Shown piece by piece: positions 43,322 to 50,914 of a stretch of 64,000 bases of DNA; the first letter of the stretch is position 1, and every line of letters starts with the position of its first letter. The notes below the pieces were generated by a model. It did no database searches and was not told the origin of the DNA. It saw only the letters and a program-made list of their open reading frames with translations. A program made the position numbers and the translations under genes. The DNA is from Lewinellaceae bacterium. GTDB taxonomy: Bacteria > Bacteroidota > Bacteroidia > Chitinophagales > Saprospiraceae. The stretch lies in the NCBI GenBank assembly GCA_020636005.1, contig JACJYR010000002.1, positions 806,001 to 870,000 on the forward strand, in the 5' to 3' direction.

Positions 43322-43871
43322 TTATTGGATGTAAGTATCAAATTCTCCTTCGGTAACCTCTATCCGTTCGTCCGTATCTTTCTCGAAGATTACCCCTGAA
43401 AAAGTACCCTTTACCCGGCCTTTTGATTTGAATTCGAGGACGGAGAAGTTAACAGTTGCTTCTGACCCAAGTGCGATGTTGCTGTCATAGTCTTTAACCG
43501 TGTTCCCGTTTTCTACCACCTCATAGTAAACACCAGCGCAACCTACCGAAGTCAGGCAATCCCCTTTGTCTGCATATATTCCTATTTCAGGCGTATTGCC
43601 TCTTCAAAGCCCTACCTTGAGTATGTTGTAATTAGAATGTGTTTCAAGACCGCTAATCAGCAAAAAGTATAGCGTATCATTTATTTGGGTTGAAGTAACT
43701 CCTTTCATAATCATTCCCGATGGGGGCCCAAGCTTTTACCAAATTGCCATTCAGTTTGGCACTCAAATAGCTTTGGCCGTTCGTGCCTGGATTTGAGTCA
43801 ATTGGGTCTTTTTCACAGGCAGATAATAGAGAAATGAGCAGTAGGAAGAAAGGTAATTGTTTCATGTTCAA
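43322..43871 (-). pseudogene. Frameshifted lipoprotein gene
   Basis: The start codes MNMKQLPFFLLLISLLSAC (lipobox) and a stretch ending SYFNPNK before a stop. A shifted frame then reads TQINDTLYFLLISGLETHSN and stops, and a third frame reads GIYADKGDCLTSVGCAGVYY and on to GEFDTYIQ. Two frameshifts are thus needed, near 43690 and 43610. The tail (RVKGTFSGVIFEKDTDERIE then VTEGEFDTYIQ) matches the end of the adjacent 43949-45277 protein (GTFSGTLIGEITGEKLE, VTDGEFDTFFQ), so it is a decayed tandem paralog of that lipoprotein domain. Assembly error is an alternative. Confidence 0.7.
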
Positions 43872-43948
43872 GTATTTAAAAAGTGGTTAGATATTTTTTT
43901 GGAAGCAAACAAAAGCAGTTTTTTTAAGCACACATTTCAAAATAGCTT

Positions 43949-45277
43949 TCATTGAAAGAAAGTGTCGAATTCGCCATCTGTCACCTCAAGTTTTTCGCCC
44001 GTAATTTCCCCAATCAAAGTACCCGAAAAAGTGCCTTTGAGCCTGCCACCGCTCTTTAGTTCCAGTTGGTCAAACTTTATGCGACAACTGCCTTGGGGTG
44101 GTTTATTAGTGCTGCCAAAATTCTGGTTGCCTGATGTACTGTTAACGACTTCAAATCCCAGCTTTAGGCAGAATTCCGGTGCTGGTGAAGTGTTGCAATC
44201 TCCGACTGTTTCGTACTCCTTTCCTACGATGGGAGGAAATACAGAAGTTAGCGTTAGGCCAACACCAGCGTAATAATTCCCGAATTGGGGCGCTAAAATG
44301 AGCATCCCATAGATGGAGTCGGAAGGAGGGCCACCAGTCCAAGTTTTAAAGAAGGTTGCTCCTCCATCAGTGGATTTAAAAGAATTGCCATCCACTGTGG
44401 CAGACAAAACCGAAGTCTTTTCCCCCATCTCATTCGGGTTTAGCAAAGCATCCTTCTTGCCACAAGCGCCCACCAGCATAGATACCGCCAAAAAGACAGC
44501 AAGCGAGGGACCCGGATGCGCCGTTTTATTCAGCAAACCGCCGGCTTTCCGCCTAGCGCCCCTGAAAAAGCGGTGCAACAGGTACTCCCCCAATGGTAGC
44601 AACAAAAACGGCAGGAAAAAGAAAAGCACCACTTTGTATTTCAGCCAAACGAACTGCCCGCAAACGCTTTGCAGCTTGGGTGTCATGTTGCTGAACATGG
44701 ATGCTTGAAAACTCGCCTCCCGGAACGCCCTGACAGCGCCGATGGGGTCACGCACCAGTTCCGGTACGCCGAACTCGTCCAGCATCTGCTCGGCGATGGC
44801 CAGGTTGATGGCGGTGGCGGCCATGGAAGCCATCGAGCCGGGTTCCAGCCCTCCCTTTTCCGATAGCCCCAGGGCAATCATCTCCTCCAGGGTCATATCC
44901 TCTTCCGCTGCCCACTGCGGGTCGGGCAGGTAGGCCTGGATGTTCGAGGCATACGCCTGTGCATATTGGGCGAGTGGCGCCGCCGTTTTTTCCACGAAGC
45001 GGTCAGCCGTTTTTTTTACCCCGTAAAAGCTGCCTGTGACGCCGCCAAACACCATCAGCAGCAGGGGCAGATAGAGATAGTTCAGCTTGGCGGCCAGGGA
45101 CCAGGCCCTGAACTCCCGGCGGAACCACTCCCGCTTGCGGCCAATAACGACCAGGGCAACGCCGCCTGCAAAGCCCAAAAAACCGAATAGAAAGACGTTC
45201 CAAATGATACTGCCCGCAGCGTAGGCAAACTGCCCGGTGATTTCGCCGATGAACCAGTTGAAAGATTCCATGATCAA
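43949..45277 (-). CDS. Membrane protein fused to a lipoprotein-like domain
   Basis: The 442 residues fall in two parts. Residues 1-~260 are a membrane protein with about three or four hydrophobic segments (IIWNVFLFGFLGFAGGVALV, LYLPLLLMVFGGVTGSFYG, VVLFFFLPFLLLPLGEYLL) and no family that I recognise. Residues ~265-442 begin with a complete lipoprotein-like signal (LAVFLAVSMLVGACGKK) and continue as a beta-rich domain ending VTDGEFDTFFQ, equal in type to the decayed gene at 43322-43871. Two genes seem to have joined in frame, the second having lost its own start. Whether the internal signal is processed is unknown. The fusion could also be an assembly or annotation effect. Confidence 0.7.
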   Translation of the reverse strand: MIMESFNWFIGEITGQFAYAAGSIIWNVFLFGFLGFAGGVALVVIGRKREWFRREFRAWSLAAKLNYLYLPLLLMVFGGVTGSFYGVKKTADRFVEKTAAPLAQYAQAYASNIQAYLPDPQWAAEEDMTLEEMIALGLSEKGGLEPGSMASMAATAINLAIAEQMLDEFGVPELVRDPIGAVRAFREASFQASMFSNMTPKLQSVCGQFVWLKYKVVLFFFLPFLLLPLGEYLLHRFFRGARRKAGGLLNKTAHPGPSLAVFLAVSMLVGACGKKDALLNPNEMGEKTSVLSATVDGNSFKSTDGGATFFKTWTGGPPSDSIYGMLILAPQFGNYYAGVGLTLTSVFPPIVGKEYETVGDCNTSPAPEFCLKLGFEVVNSTSGNQNFGSTNKPPQGSCRIKFDQLELKSGGRLKGTFSGTLIGEITGEKLEVTDGEFDTFFQ

Positions 45278-45430
45278 TGAGTTTTGATGGTGAAGAATTG
45301 AGTTGTTTTGTCGCTTTAGTACCCGGCAACAGCCAGATGGTACCCATGAACTCCATTCTTAAAAGTCTTTTTTCCCCTTTTTGTGAAACTAATACCCCAA
45401 ATGATTACAGGTGAAAGGGCGCTGTCGTTT

Positions 45431-46063
45431 CTACCACTGCCCCCCATGCTGCCCGCCCCCCGGCTGCTGCTGGCTCAGGTAATCGCCATACACCGGCGGC
45501 GCAGGGGGCGGTTGCACGGCGGCTGGCTGTCGCCATCGGAAATAACTGATGGCGCCCGCCACCACAAAGCCCAGGAAAGCCAGCCAGAAGGCGAACTTCA
45601 CATCCAACACCACTCCCATCTGTGCCATTTGGCCAGAATTGGTCGTCATGTGCATTCGCAGGATGAGCATGGAGAGGGCGCCGCCCCCGCCGAGCAACAT
45701 GCCGTAAAAAGATTCCTTGGGGTGTTTTTTGACAAAGACCACCAGCCCGGCTATGGCTGCCCCAAAGGCCAGGATGGCCCAGATGTTGGGTGGTATCTTG
45801 CCCTTGTCGCCCTCCCCGCCCACGCTGATTATCGAGTCGCCCTGGTTGGGGTTTTCTACACGGGTACCGGTCACCAGGTTAAAGCCGGAGACCGACGCGA
45901 GGTGCTGGCCGTTGGTGCATTTCAGGTCGAAAAAAGTGAGGAAAAACAGGAAGATGACGGCGCCGAATGAAATGGGCACGAAGCTGCGCTTGGCGGCCAC
46001 TTGTTCCACCGTCGGCACTTGCACGGTGATGCTGTTGGGCTGAGGGTTTGGTTGTTGTTCCAT
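45431..46063 (-). CDS. Membrane protein of unknown function
   Basis: The 210-residue protein has an N-terminal proline/asparagine-rich part (MEQQPNPQPNSITVQVP) and four hydrophobic segments (about FVPISFGAVIFLFFLTFF, IWAILAFGAAIAGLVVFV, MLLGGGGALSMLIL, FAFWLAFLGFVVAGAISYF), then a Pro/Gly/Gln tail. The ATG at 46063 fits; the frame reaches back to 46171 but that stretch overlaps the next gene. No family is recognised. Confidence 0.65.
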   Translation of the reverse strand: MEQQPNPQPNSITVQVPTVEQVAAKRSFVPISFGAVIFLFFLTFFDLKCTNGQHLASVSGFNLVTGTRVENPNQGDSIISVGGEGDKGKIPPNIWAILAFGAAIAGLVVFVKKHPKESFYGMLLGGGGALSMLILRMHMTTNSGQMAQMGVVLDVKFAFWLAFLGFVVAGAISYFRWRQPAAVQPPPAPPVYGDYLSQQQPGGGQHGGQW

Positions 46064-46077
46064 GATTATGGTTGTTT

Positions 46078-46849
46078 TTATTTTACTAAAACGAAATCCC
46101 CTTTCATGAGTGTGCCGCCACACATTCCAGAATTTGCTTCCAAAAAATACACGTAAGTACCACTCAAACATTCTTTTCCATTAACATATCCATCCCATCC
46201 ATGACCAAATGGATCTGTGCTTGAATAGAGTAGGCTGCCCCATCTATCGAAAACTTTATAGCTAAATGTGGTGACTTCGGAATCTGAAAAGTATGGTTTA
46301 AAGAAATCATTTATTCCGTCGTTGTTTGGGCTGAAAGCATTTGGCATATAAACGTGAATTTCAGACCCAAGACCAATTTGTACAGTATCAAAATATTCGC
46401 AATCATTTGTATCAATTACAGTTGCCCAATAAATACCGGACTTAGTTATTATTTTACTGTTTTCATGTGATTGGTCAAACCAAACCATATTCTCCAATTC
46501 GGTCTGTAAAACGTACTCATTTGCATTACATATAAATGTATCGTTCCCTAAAAAATTATGGGAGAGATTTGATGAGCCATTTATTTGAACATTTCTGGAA
46601 GTAATGACGGTACATCCATTGTCATCCGTGACCGTTAAGAAATAATCCCCACTTTGGTAAAATGTATTTGTTGGAGAATTTAGACTTTGACCCCCGCTCC
46701 AGGCATAGGATACTCCACCTGATGCAGCTAATGTGGTACTGTCACAGGCTACAAGTTTACCTGAAATATCAATAGGAAAAAGTGGCGGATTTAACCCCCA
46801 AGTGATATTTGTGTAGTATTCAGGTGTAGTGGAAAAAATGGTAACACAG
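46078..46849 (-). pseudogene. 3' fragment of an IS-disrupted T9SS type-B gene
   Basis: The frame from 46849 leftward codes a PKD/SprB-like part (TLAASGGVSYAWSGG, YFLTVTDDNGCTVI) and the type-B sorting domain (VYMPNAFSPNNDGINDFFKP, then FDRWGSLLYSS, ending GDFVLVK). It is the second part of the gene that begins at 48506 and is cut by the IS903-like element. Joining at the target duplication restores one 428-codon frame with no mismatch. Confidence 0.85.
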
Positions 46850-47982
46850 GGCTTTGTTGCATGAATCGATCAGACATAGCTTCGCTAATTTTCCGCCAAC
46901 TTAAGCCACTCTTCTTGGTTTAGCAACAGGCATACCTTGGGCTGTCATTATATTGAGCACTTTTATTTTGATATCGTTTTCGGTTTTTTGGCTGCTAAAT
47001 TTTCGGGAATATAGTCTATCGCCGTGGATGGTTTTATAGCGAAACATTTCCGTCTCTGATAAACTTCGTCGATGATAGCCTGTTTCAACTTTCCATTCCT
47101 TTATACCGATTTCATTCATTCGATTTACAGCAACATTTCGTGGATAATCAGGGATGTCATCAGGTACCTCTTCATACCATTCGATAGCATTGCTCCGGGG
47201 TGGAATGATGGGATTTATATCTCTATCGATCAAACCATCCCAGCATTCTACGTGATCGTATGCACCATCCAGACAGACATCTGTCACTTCTGCTTCCACC
47301 TGGTCAACCAGTTCTTCCAACTGAGACCCGTCATCCACGTCATTCAACGTCAGGGTGTGGCAATGAATGAAACCGGTTTTAGGGTCGACACCAAGGTGAA
47401 GTTTTCGCCATGTTCTCCGCTTTGAATACCCGTGTTTCCTGACTTTCCATTCCCCTTCGCCGTAAATTTTCAGACCTGTTGAATCAATAGCTATTACAAT
47501 CGGGCCGCTACGGGGAATCTGATAAACAGCTATATCCAAGGCTTTTGCACGACGGCAAATTTGCGTGTACGATGGAATTTCCAAATCCTCTATGCCCATT
47601 AATTTGAGCAAACTTTGTGAAAAACCTTGTGTCTGTCTGTATGCCAGTTTGAACACAACCTTAAACGTCAAAAGTGTCTCTATGCAAAGGTCGCTGTACA
47701 CGGGTTGGGCTCCTCTTTGGTTGGGCAGATCACTGTACCATTTGTCTGTCACCTCGTCACCGAAATAGATCGTGATATCTCCTCGGTTGATTAAGGCTTT
47801 GTTGTAAGCTGACCAATTGAGAACCTGATATTTTTCTTTCGGCTTGTCGCTTGTATGGTTATCCTTTTTTACCTTTGACATGGGCTGGTGTGTTTGTAGA
47901 TTTAGTTGTGCAAAAACCAAATATACAAAACCAGCCCGCTTTTCATCCCGCACAATCTAAGCAGGATTCATGCAACAAAGCC
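46850..47982 (-). mobile_element. IS5-family, IS903-like element, complete
   Basis: The 1133-bp element has perfect 18-bp inverted ends (GGCTTTGTTGCATGAATC at 46850-46867, complement at 47965-47982) and a 9-bp target duplication GTAACACAG at 46841-46849 and 47983-47991. Nine-base duplications are usual for IS903-type elements. One transposase gene lies inside on the minus strand. Confidence 0.92.
46901..47881 (-). CDS. IS5-family (IS903-like) transposase
   Basis: The 326-residue DDE transposase starts MSKVKKDNHTSDKPKEKYQV. It contains the N-terminal NWSAYNKALINRGDIT that is characteristic of IS903-type proteins. The first catalytic Asp is in VIAIDSTGLKIYG, the second in VCLDGAYDH, and the Glu with flanking R and K in the YHRRSLSETEMFRYKTIHGD region (Y-R-E pattern). 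An extension to 47953 is in frame but lacks homology. It moves the surrounding element. Confidence 0.92.
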   Translation of the reverse strand: MSKVKKDNHTSDKPKEKYQVLNWSAYNKALINRGDITIYFGDEVTDKWYSDLPNQRGAQPVYSDLCIETLLTFKVVFKLAYRQTQGFSQSLLKLMGIEDLEIPSYTQICRRAKALDIAVYQIPRSGPIVIAIDSTGLKIYGEGEWKVRKHGYSKRRTWRKLHLGVDPKTGFIHCHTLTLNDVDDGSQLEELVDQVEAEVTDVCLDGAYDHVECWDGLIDRDINPIIPPRSNAIEWYEEVPDDIPDYPRNVAVNRMNEIGIKEWKVETGYHRRSLSETEMFRYKTIHGDRLYSRKFSSQKTENDIKIKVLNIMTAQGMPVAKPRRVA

Positions 47983-48506
47983 GTAACACAGTCAAAATCA
48001 CCTGGAAACAAAAGTATGGTGTACCCTTCCTCGCCTATGATGGTGGTATCGTTTATATAACTGACTTGGTAGCCGTAATACGCTATGTTGTATTTTTTAT
48101 CAAACTGCAATGTAACAGGCACACCCGCTCGTCCAATAGAAGCCAACAAAAGCACCGGGTTTGAAACAGTTTGCGAAAAGCACATAGTTGTGGTACCACC
48201 GGAGCCATAAGACCAAGTTGTTTCAGGTACTGTAGCATTGGGAATCGGCTCATTAAATCCATCAAAAGCGTGATAATTGAAAATATCCAGAGAAGCGCCA
48301 AAATCAAAATTAGAAGACATGGTCACATAAATATCTTGTCCCCCAGATGAAATATAGCCCGTGGCGCTATTGCCCAAAAAGTCGTCCCAAACTGCCCAAT
48401 TGTACAATTGGTCACACTGGGCACTAGCCCATTGTTTGCCAACGAAAATAATTGACAGCATAATAGAAAGCCTTTCACAAAATCTTGTGTTTAGAGAAAC
48501 TTTCAT
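47983..48506 (-). pseudogene. 5' fragment of an IS-disrupted T9SS type-B gene
   Basis: The signal-bearing start (MKVSLNTRFCERLSIMLSIIFV) is followed by a beta-rich domain (NWAVWDDFLGNSATGYISSG, SSGGTTTMCFSQTVSNPVLL-like strands). The frame runs up to GDFDCVT at the IS border. In the disrupted gene it would run ~12 codons into the IS and stop. See 46078-46849 for the rest. Confidence 0.85.
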
Positions 48507-48808
48507 TATTTATTTTTAAAAGAGGAAACATGGTGAATAAATAATTCCCCCTTCGTACCCTACAAGCAACCACCGGTACCCAGAGGAGAAAAAAAAATTT
48601 CAATGAAATGTAAGGTTAGCAACTGGCAAACTTGCCACCCAGCCATCTGGGTTATATTTGTTCCCCGTTTTTTTTTGTTTACTTCAAATATTATTCTTTT
48701 AAGAAGCTGCAAATCAACCAATTAAGATAGCGCATCAGACACCGCCTGTTCCGGCACCTAGTATTCCACTTTTTTTACCTTCGCTCTTCAATTGCAAAAC
48801 AGAAACCC
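48507..48808. other. Divergent intergenic region
   Basis: Three hundred bases between the disrupted gene and the helical-protein gene. Two promoter-like boxes for the plus strand are present (48653-48660 and TACCTTCG at 48776-48783). Nothing else is recognised. Confidence 0.35.
48653..48660 (+). promoter_or_regulatory. Promoter -7 box, TATATTTG
   Basis: TATATTTG fits TAnnTTTG. A CTTG (48631-48634) lies 18 bases upstream at about the -33 place. It is 148 bases before the ATG at 48809. A weaker TACCTTCG at 48776-48783 lies 25 bases before the ATG. Confidence 0.45.
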
Positions 48809-50290
48809 ATGGCCCAGTACAAACTCTTTCGCCTCATCGCCGCCCTACGCCCGGATGAACTCCCCGGCGCAGAACGTTGGCTGGCCGCCACAGGCAACGC
48901 CGCACAGGCCGATTGCCTGGCCCTCTACCAATATTTGACAAAAAGAAAACCGCAGATATTGGGCGGGACCGATGCAAAGGCTGCCATGTCTGCACATATC
49001 TACCCCGGCCAGCCCTACAACGACGCCAAAATGCGCAAGCTGATGACCCGCCTGACCCACCTGCTCGAAGACTTCCTCATCCAGCAAGAGCTCTCCAAAG
49101 ACGAAGCTACCCGCCACCGGCTGCTGGCCAGCACATTGAGCCGCCGTGGCGACTACCGCCTGTTTAAGGATGCCATTGAGGGCCGCCTGAAAACCATTGA
49201 AAATGGAAGGGTGCTGGGGCTGGCGTATTACCTTGAGCATCAGCAATTGTTTGCCTCCCTCTATTTCCACACGGAAACGGCAAAGTTTACCACCCACGAT
49301 AGTAGCCTCCGTCAGTCAATTGCCCACCTGGAAAAACACATCACCCTCGAATCCCTGCTGATGGGCGCAGAGTGCCTTGTGCGTGACAGGACGCTGTCGT
49401 CCGGTGGTGGATATGCGTTCTTTGAAAATGCCCTCCAAATGGCCAAGGGATGGGGAGCGGAATGCCCCCCGGTCATCGCATTTTTCAGGGATGTGGTCTT
49501 GTTGCTGCTGCGGCCCGGACAGGTGGCAGACCTTTCCAAGCTAAGTTCGCAAGTCCTGTCGGTGTTCGATGAAATGGGCGGGGATGAGCAGCGCATGGCC
49601 CTCAAGCTGTTGATATTTTATGCCACCCCCTACGCCAACAACGGGAGCGGGGAACATAGCAAGTTTATCTTTGATTTGTACCGATTGGGCATGGAGAAGG
49701 GGCTGCTGCAGCATGGCGACAACCCCATTGATCCCATTTTATTTTTAAATATTGCCATCACGGGGGCTGTGGAAGGAGCGTTTGAATGGACTGCCGATTT
49801 TATCAAAAAATACCACCCAATGCTGCCCGTGCAAGACCGGGAAAATGCTCGGCACCTCGGTTTGGCTTCTTGGCATTACCAACTGGGGCTGGCGCAGGGC
49901 GACACAGCGGAACTGTGCCGGGCACTGGCACTGCTCAACCACATCCCCATCCGGTCCGATGAAATTTACGACCTGCGGACCCGCTCGCTGCAGTTTCGCA
50001 TCATGTTCGACCTCTTCCTCGCCGGTGCCGAGCCCCTCGAAACAGTGTTGGAACAGGCAAGAAATTTCAAAAGGTACTTATCGAAAAACACGACCTACTC
50101 TGCGGCCAAAAGGGGCGCATACACCACTTTTTTGCAGTACGCCGCCGCCTTGGCAAAGCTACTCAACCAGCACGGCCTGGACAGGGGCGCCATCACCGAT
50201 TTTTTGGAAAAACTGGGTTTTGAAAAAAACTGTACCCTGCGCCACTGGCTCGAAGAAAAGGCCGGGGCCGCCTTGCAGCCCCGGCCCTGA
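48809..50290 (+). CDS. ~500-aa helical-repeat protein, paralog 3
   Basis: The 493-residue protein lacks a signal and membrane segment. It parallels 36919-38433 along its whole length: KLFRLIAALRPDELPGAERW, PGQPYNDAKMRKLMTRLTHL then LEDFLIQQELSKDEA, DYRLFKDAIEGRLKTIE, LYFHTETAKFT, DLRTRSLQFRIMFDLFLAG, ending LRHWLEEKAGAALQPRP. Identity is visibly higher to paralog 2 than to paralog 1. The convergent FN3 gene begins 11 bases after its stop, and the CHAT 2 gene lies past that. Function is unknown. Confidence 0.82.
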   Translation: MAQYKLFRLIAALRPDELPGAERWLAATGNAAQADCLALYQYLTKRKPQILGGTDAKAAMSAHIYPGQPYNDAKMRKLMTRLTHLLEDFLIQQELSKDEATRHRLLASTLSRRGDYRLFKDAIEGRLKTIENGRVLGLAYYLEHQQLFASLYFHTETAKFTTHDSSLRQSIAHLEKHITLESLLMGAECLVRDRTLSSGGGYAFFENALQMAKGWGAECPPVIAFFRDVVLLLLRPGQVADLSKLSSQVLSVFDEMGGDEQRMALKLLIFYATPYANNGSGEHSKFIFDLYRLGMEKGLLQHGDNPIDPILFLNIAITGAVEGAFEWTADFIKKYHPMLPVQDRENARHLGLASWHYQLGLAQGDTAELCRALALLNHIPIRSDEIYDLRTRSLQFRIMFDLFLAGAEPLETVLEQARNFKRYLSKNTTYSAAKRGAYTTFLQYAAALAKLLNQHGLDRGAITDFLEKLGFEKNCTLRHWLEEKAGAALQPRP

Positions 50291-50301
50291 AACCAACTTT
50301 C

Positions 50302-50655
50302 TCAATTTTCTATCAGATCCTCCAGGCCGATGAACCCGCTCGATTCACCCCCACAGATTACCTTGACGTAGAAATTGTGGGCGCCCGCCGACAAGCCCGT
50401 GAAAGTATGGGCAGTGGTGCTAAGGGTAATGGGCGCACTGGTGTAGCCATCCGACTGCCTTACATACCACACCCGGTAAAAGTCGGAGCTGCTGTGCCCC
50501 GTCCAGGCCATGGAAAAAGAACCGGAAGCCTCGCCCGTTTTTTGAAGGTTGGTGGCTGATGCACAGTTACATTCGGTGTCCGAGGCCACCATTTCACGTT
50601 CGGAAGTTGGGAAGAGGGGCTGCAGGAGCAGCCAGCAGAAAAATAGTTTTAACAT
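50302..50655 (-). CDS. Small secreted FN3-like protein, paralog 3
   Basis: The 117-residue protein starts MLKLFFCWLLLQPLFPTSER (signal peptide), then a CNCASATNLQKTGEASGSF stretch and one FN3-like fold (SMAWTGHSSSDFYRVWYVRQ, HNFYVKVICGGESSG), ending FIGLEDLIEN. The ATG at 50655 is used since it opens the signal and carries the conserved leader; the frame extends to 50700 without support. It matches paralogs at 2560 and 38420 in the CNC start, NLQKTGE, VWYVR and acidic tail. It lies between the helical-protein gene and CHAT 2. Confidence 0.78.
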   Translation of the reverse strand: MLKLFFCWLLLQPLFPTSEREMVASDTECNCASATNLQKTGEASGSFSMAWTGHSSSDFYRVWYVRQSDGYTSAPITLSTTAHTFTGLSAGAHNFYVKVICGGESSGFIGLEDLIEN

Positions 50656-50670
50656 AACACAAATAGTTTT
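50656..50670 (-). promoter_or_regulatory. Conserved start-proximal leader, copy 3
   Basis: On the minus strand AAAACTATTTGTGTT abuts the ATG at 50655, close to TAAACTATTTGTGCT at 38762-38776. Confidence 0.55.
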
Positions 50671-50914
50671 GATGGTGCGATATGGAAAATGCCGCACCAT
50701 TGGTTAAAAAATAAAAAAAATAGCACGGTGGGTCAAGGCCTGTACAGCCCTGTCCTTCAGTTTTCTTTAATGGGGTTTCCGTAAAAGTTTTTGCTCAGAT
50801 TTTTTGGATTAGTACCTTGCTGCCGAGGTTGGTGCCCAACACTTTGCTTTTTTTTTTAAACTTTGCCTTGGCCCTTGCGGGCTACTTTTCACAAAAACCA
50901 ATATCCTGAATACC

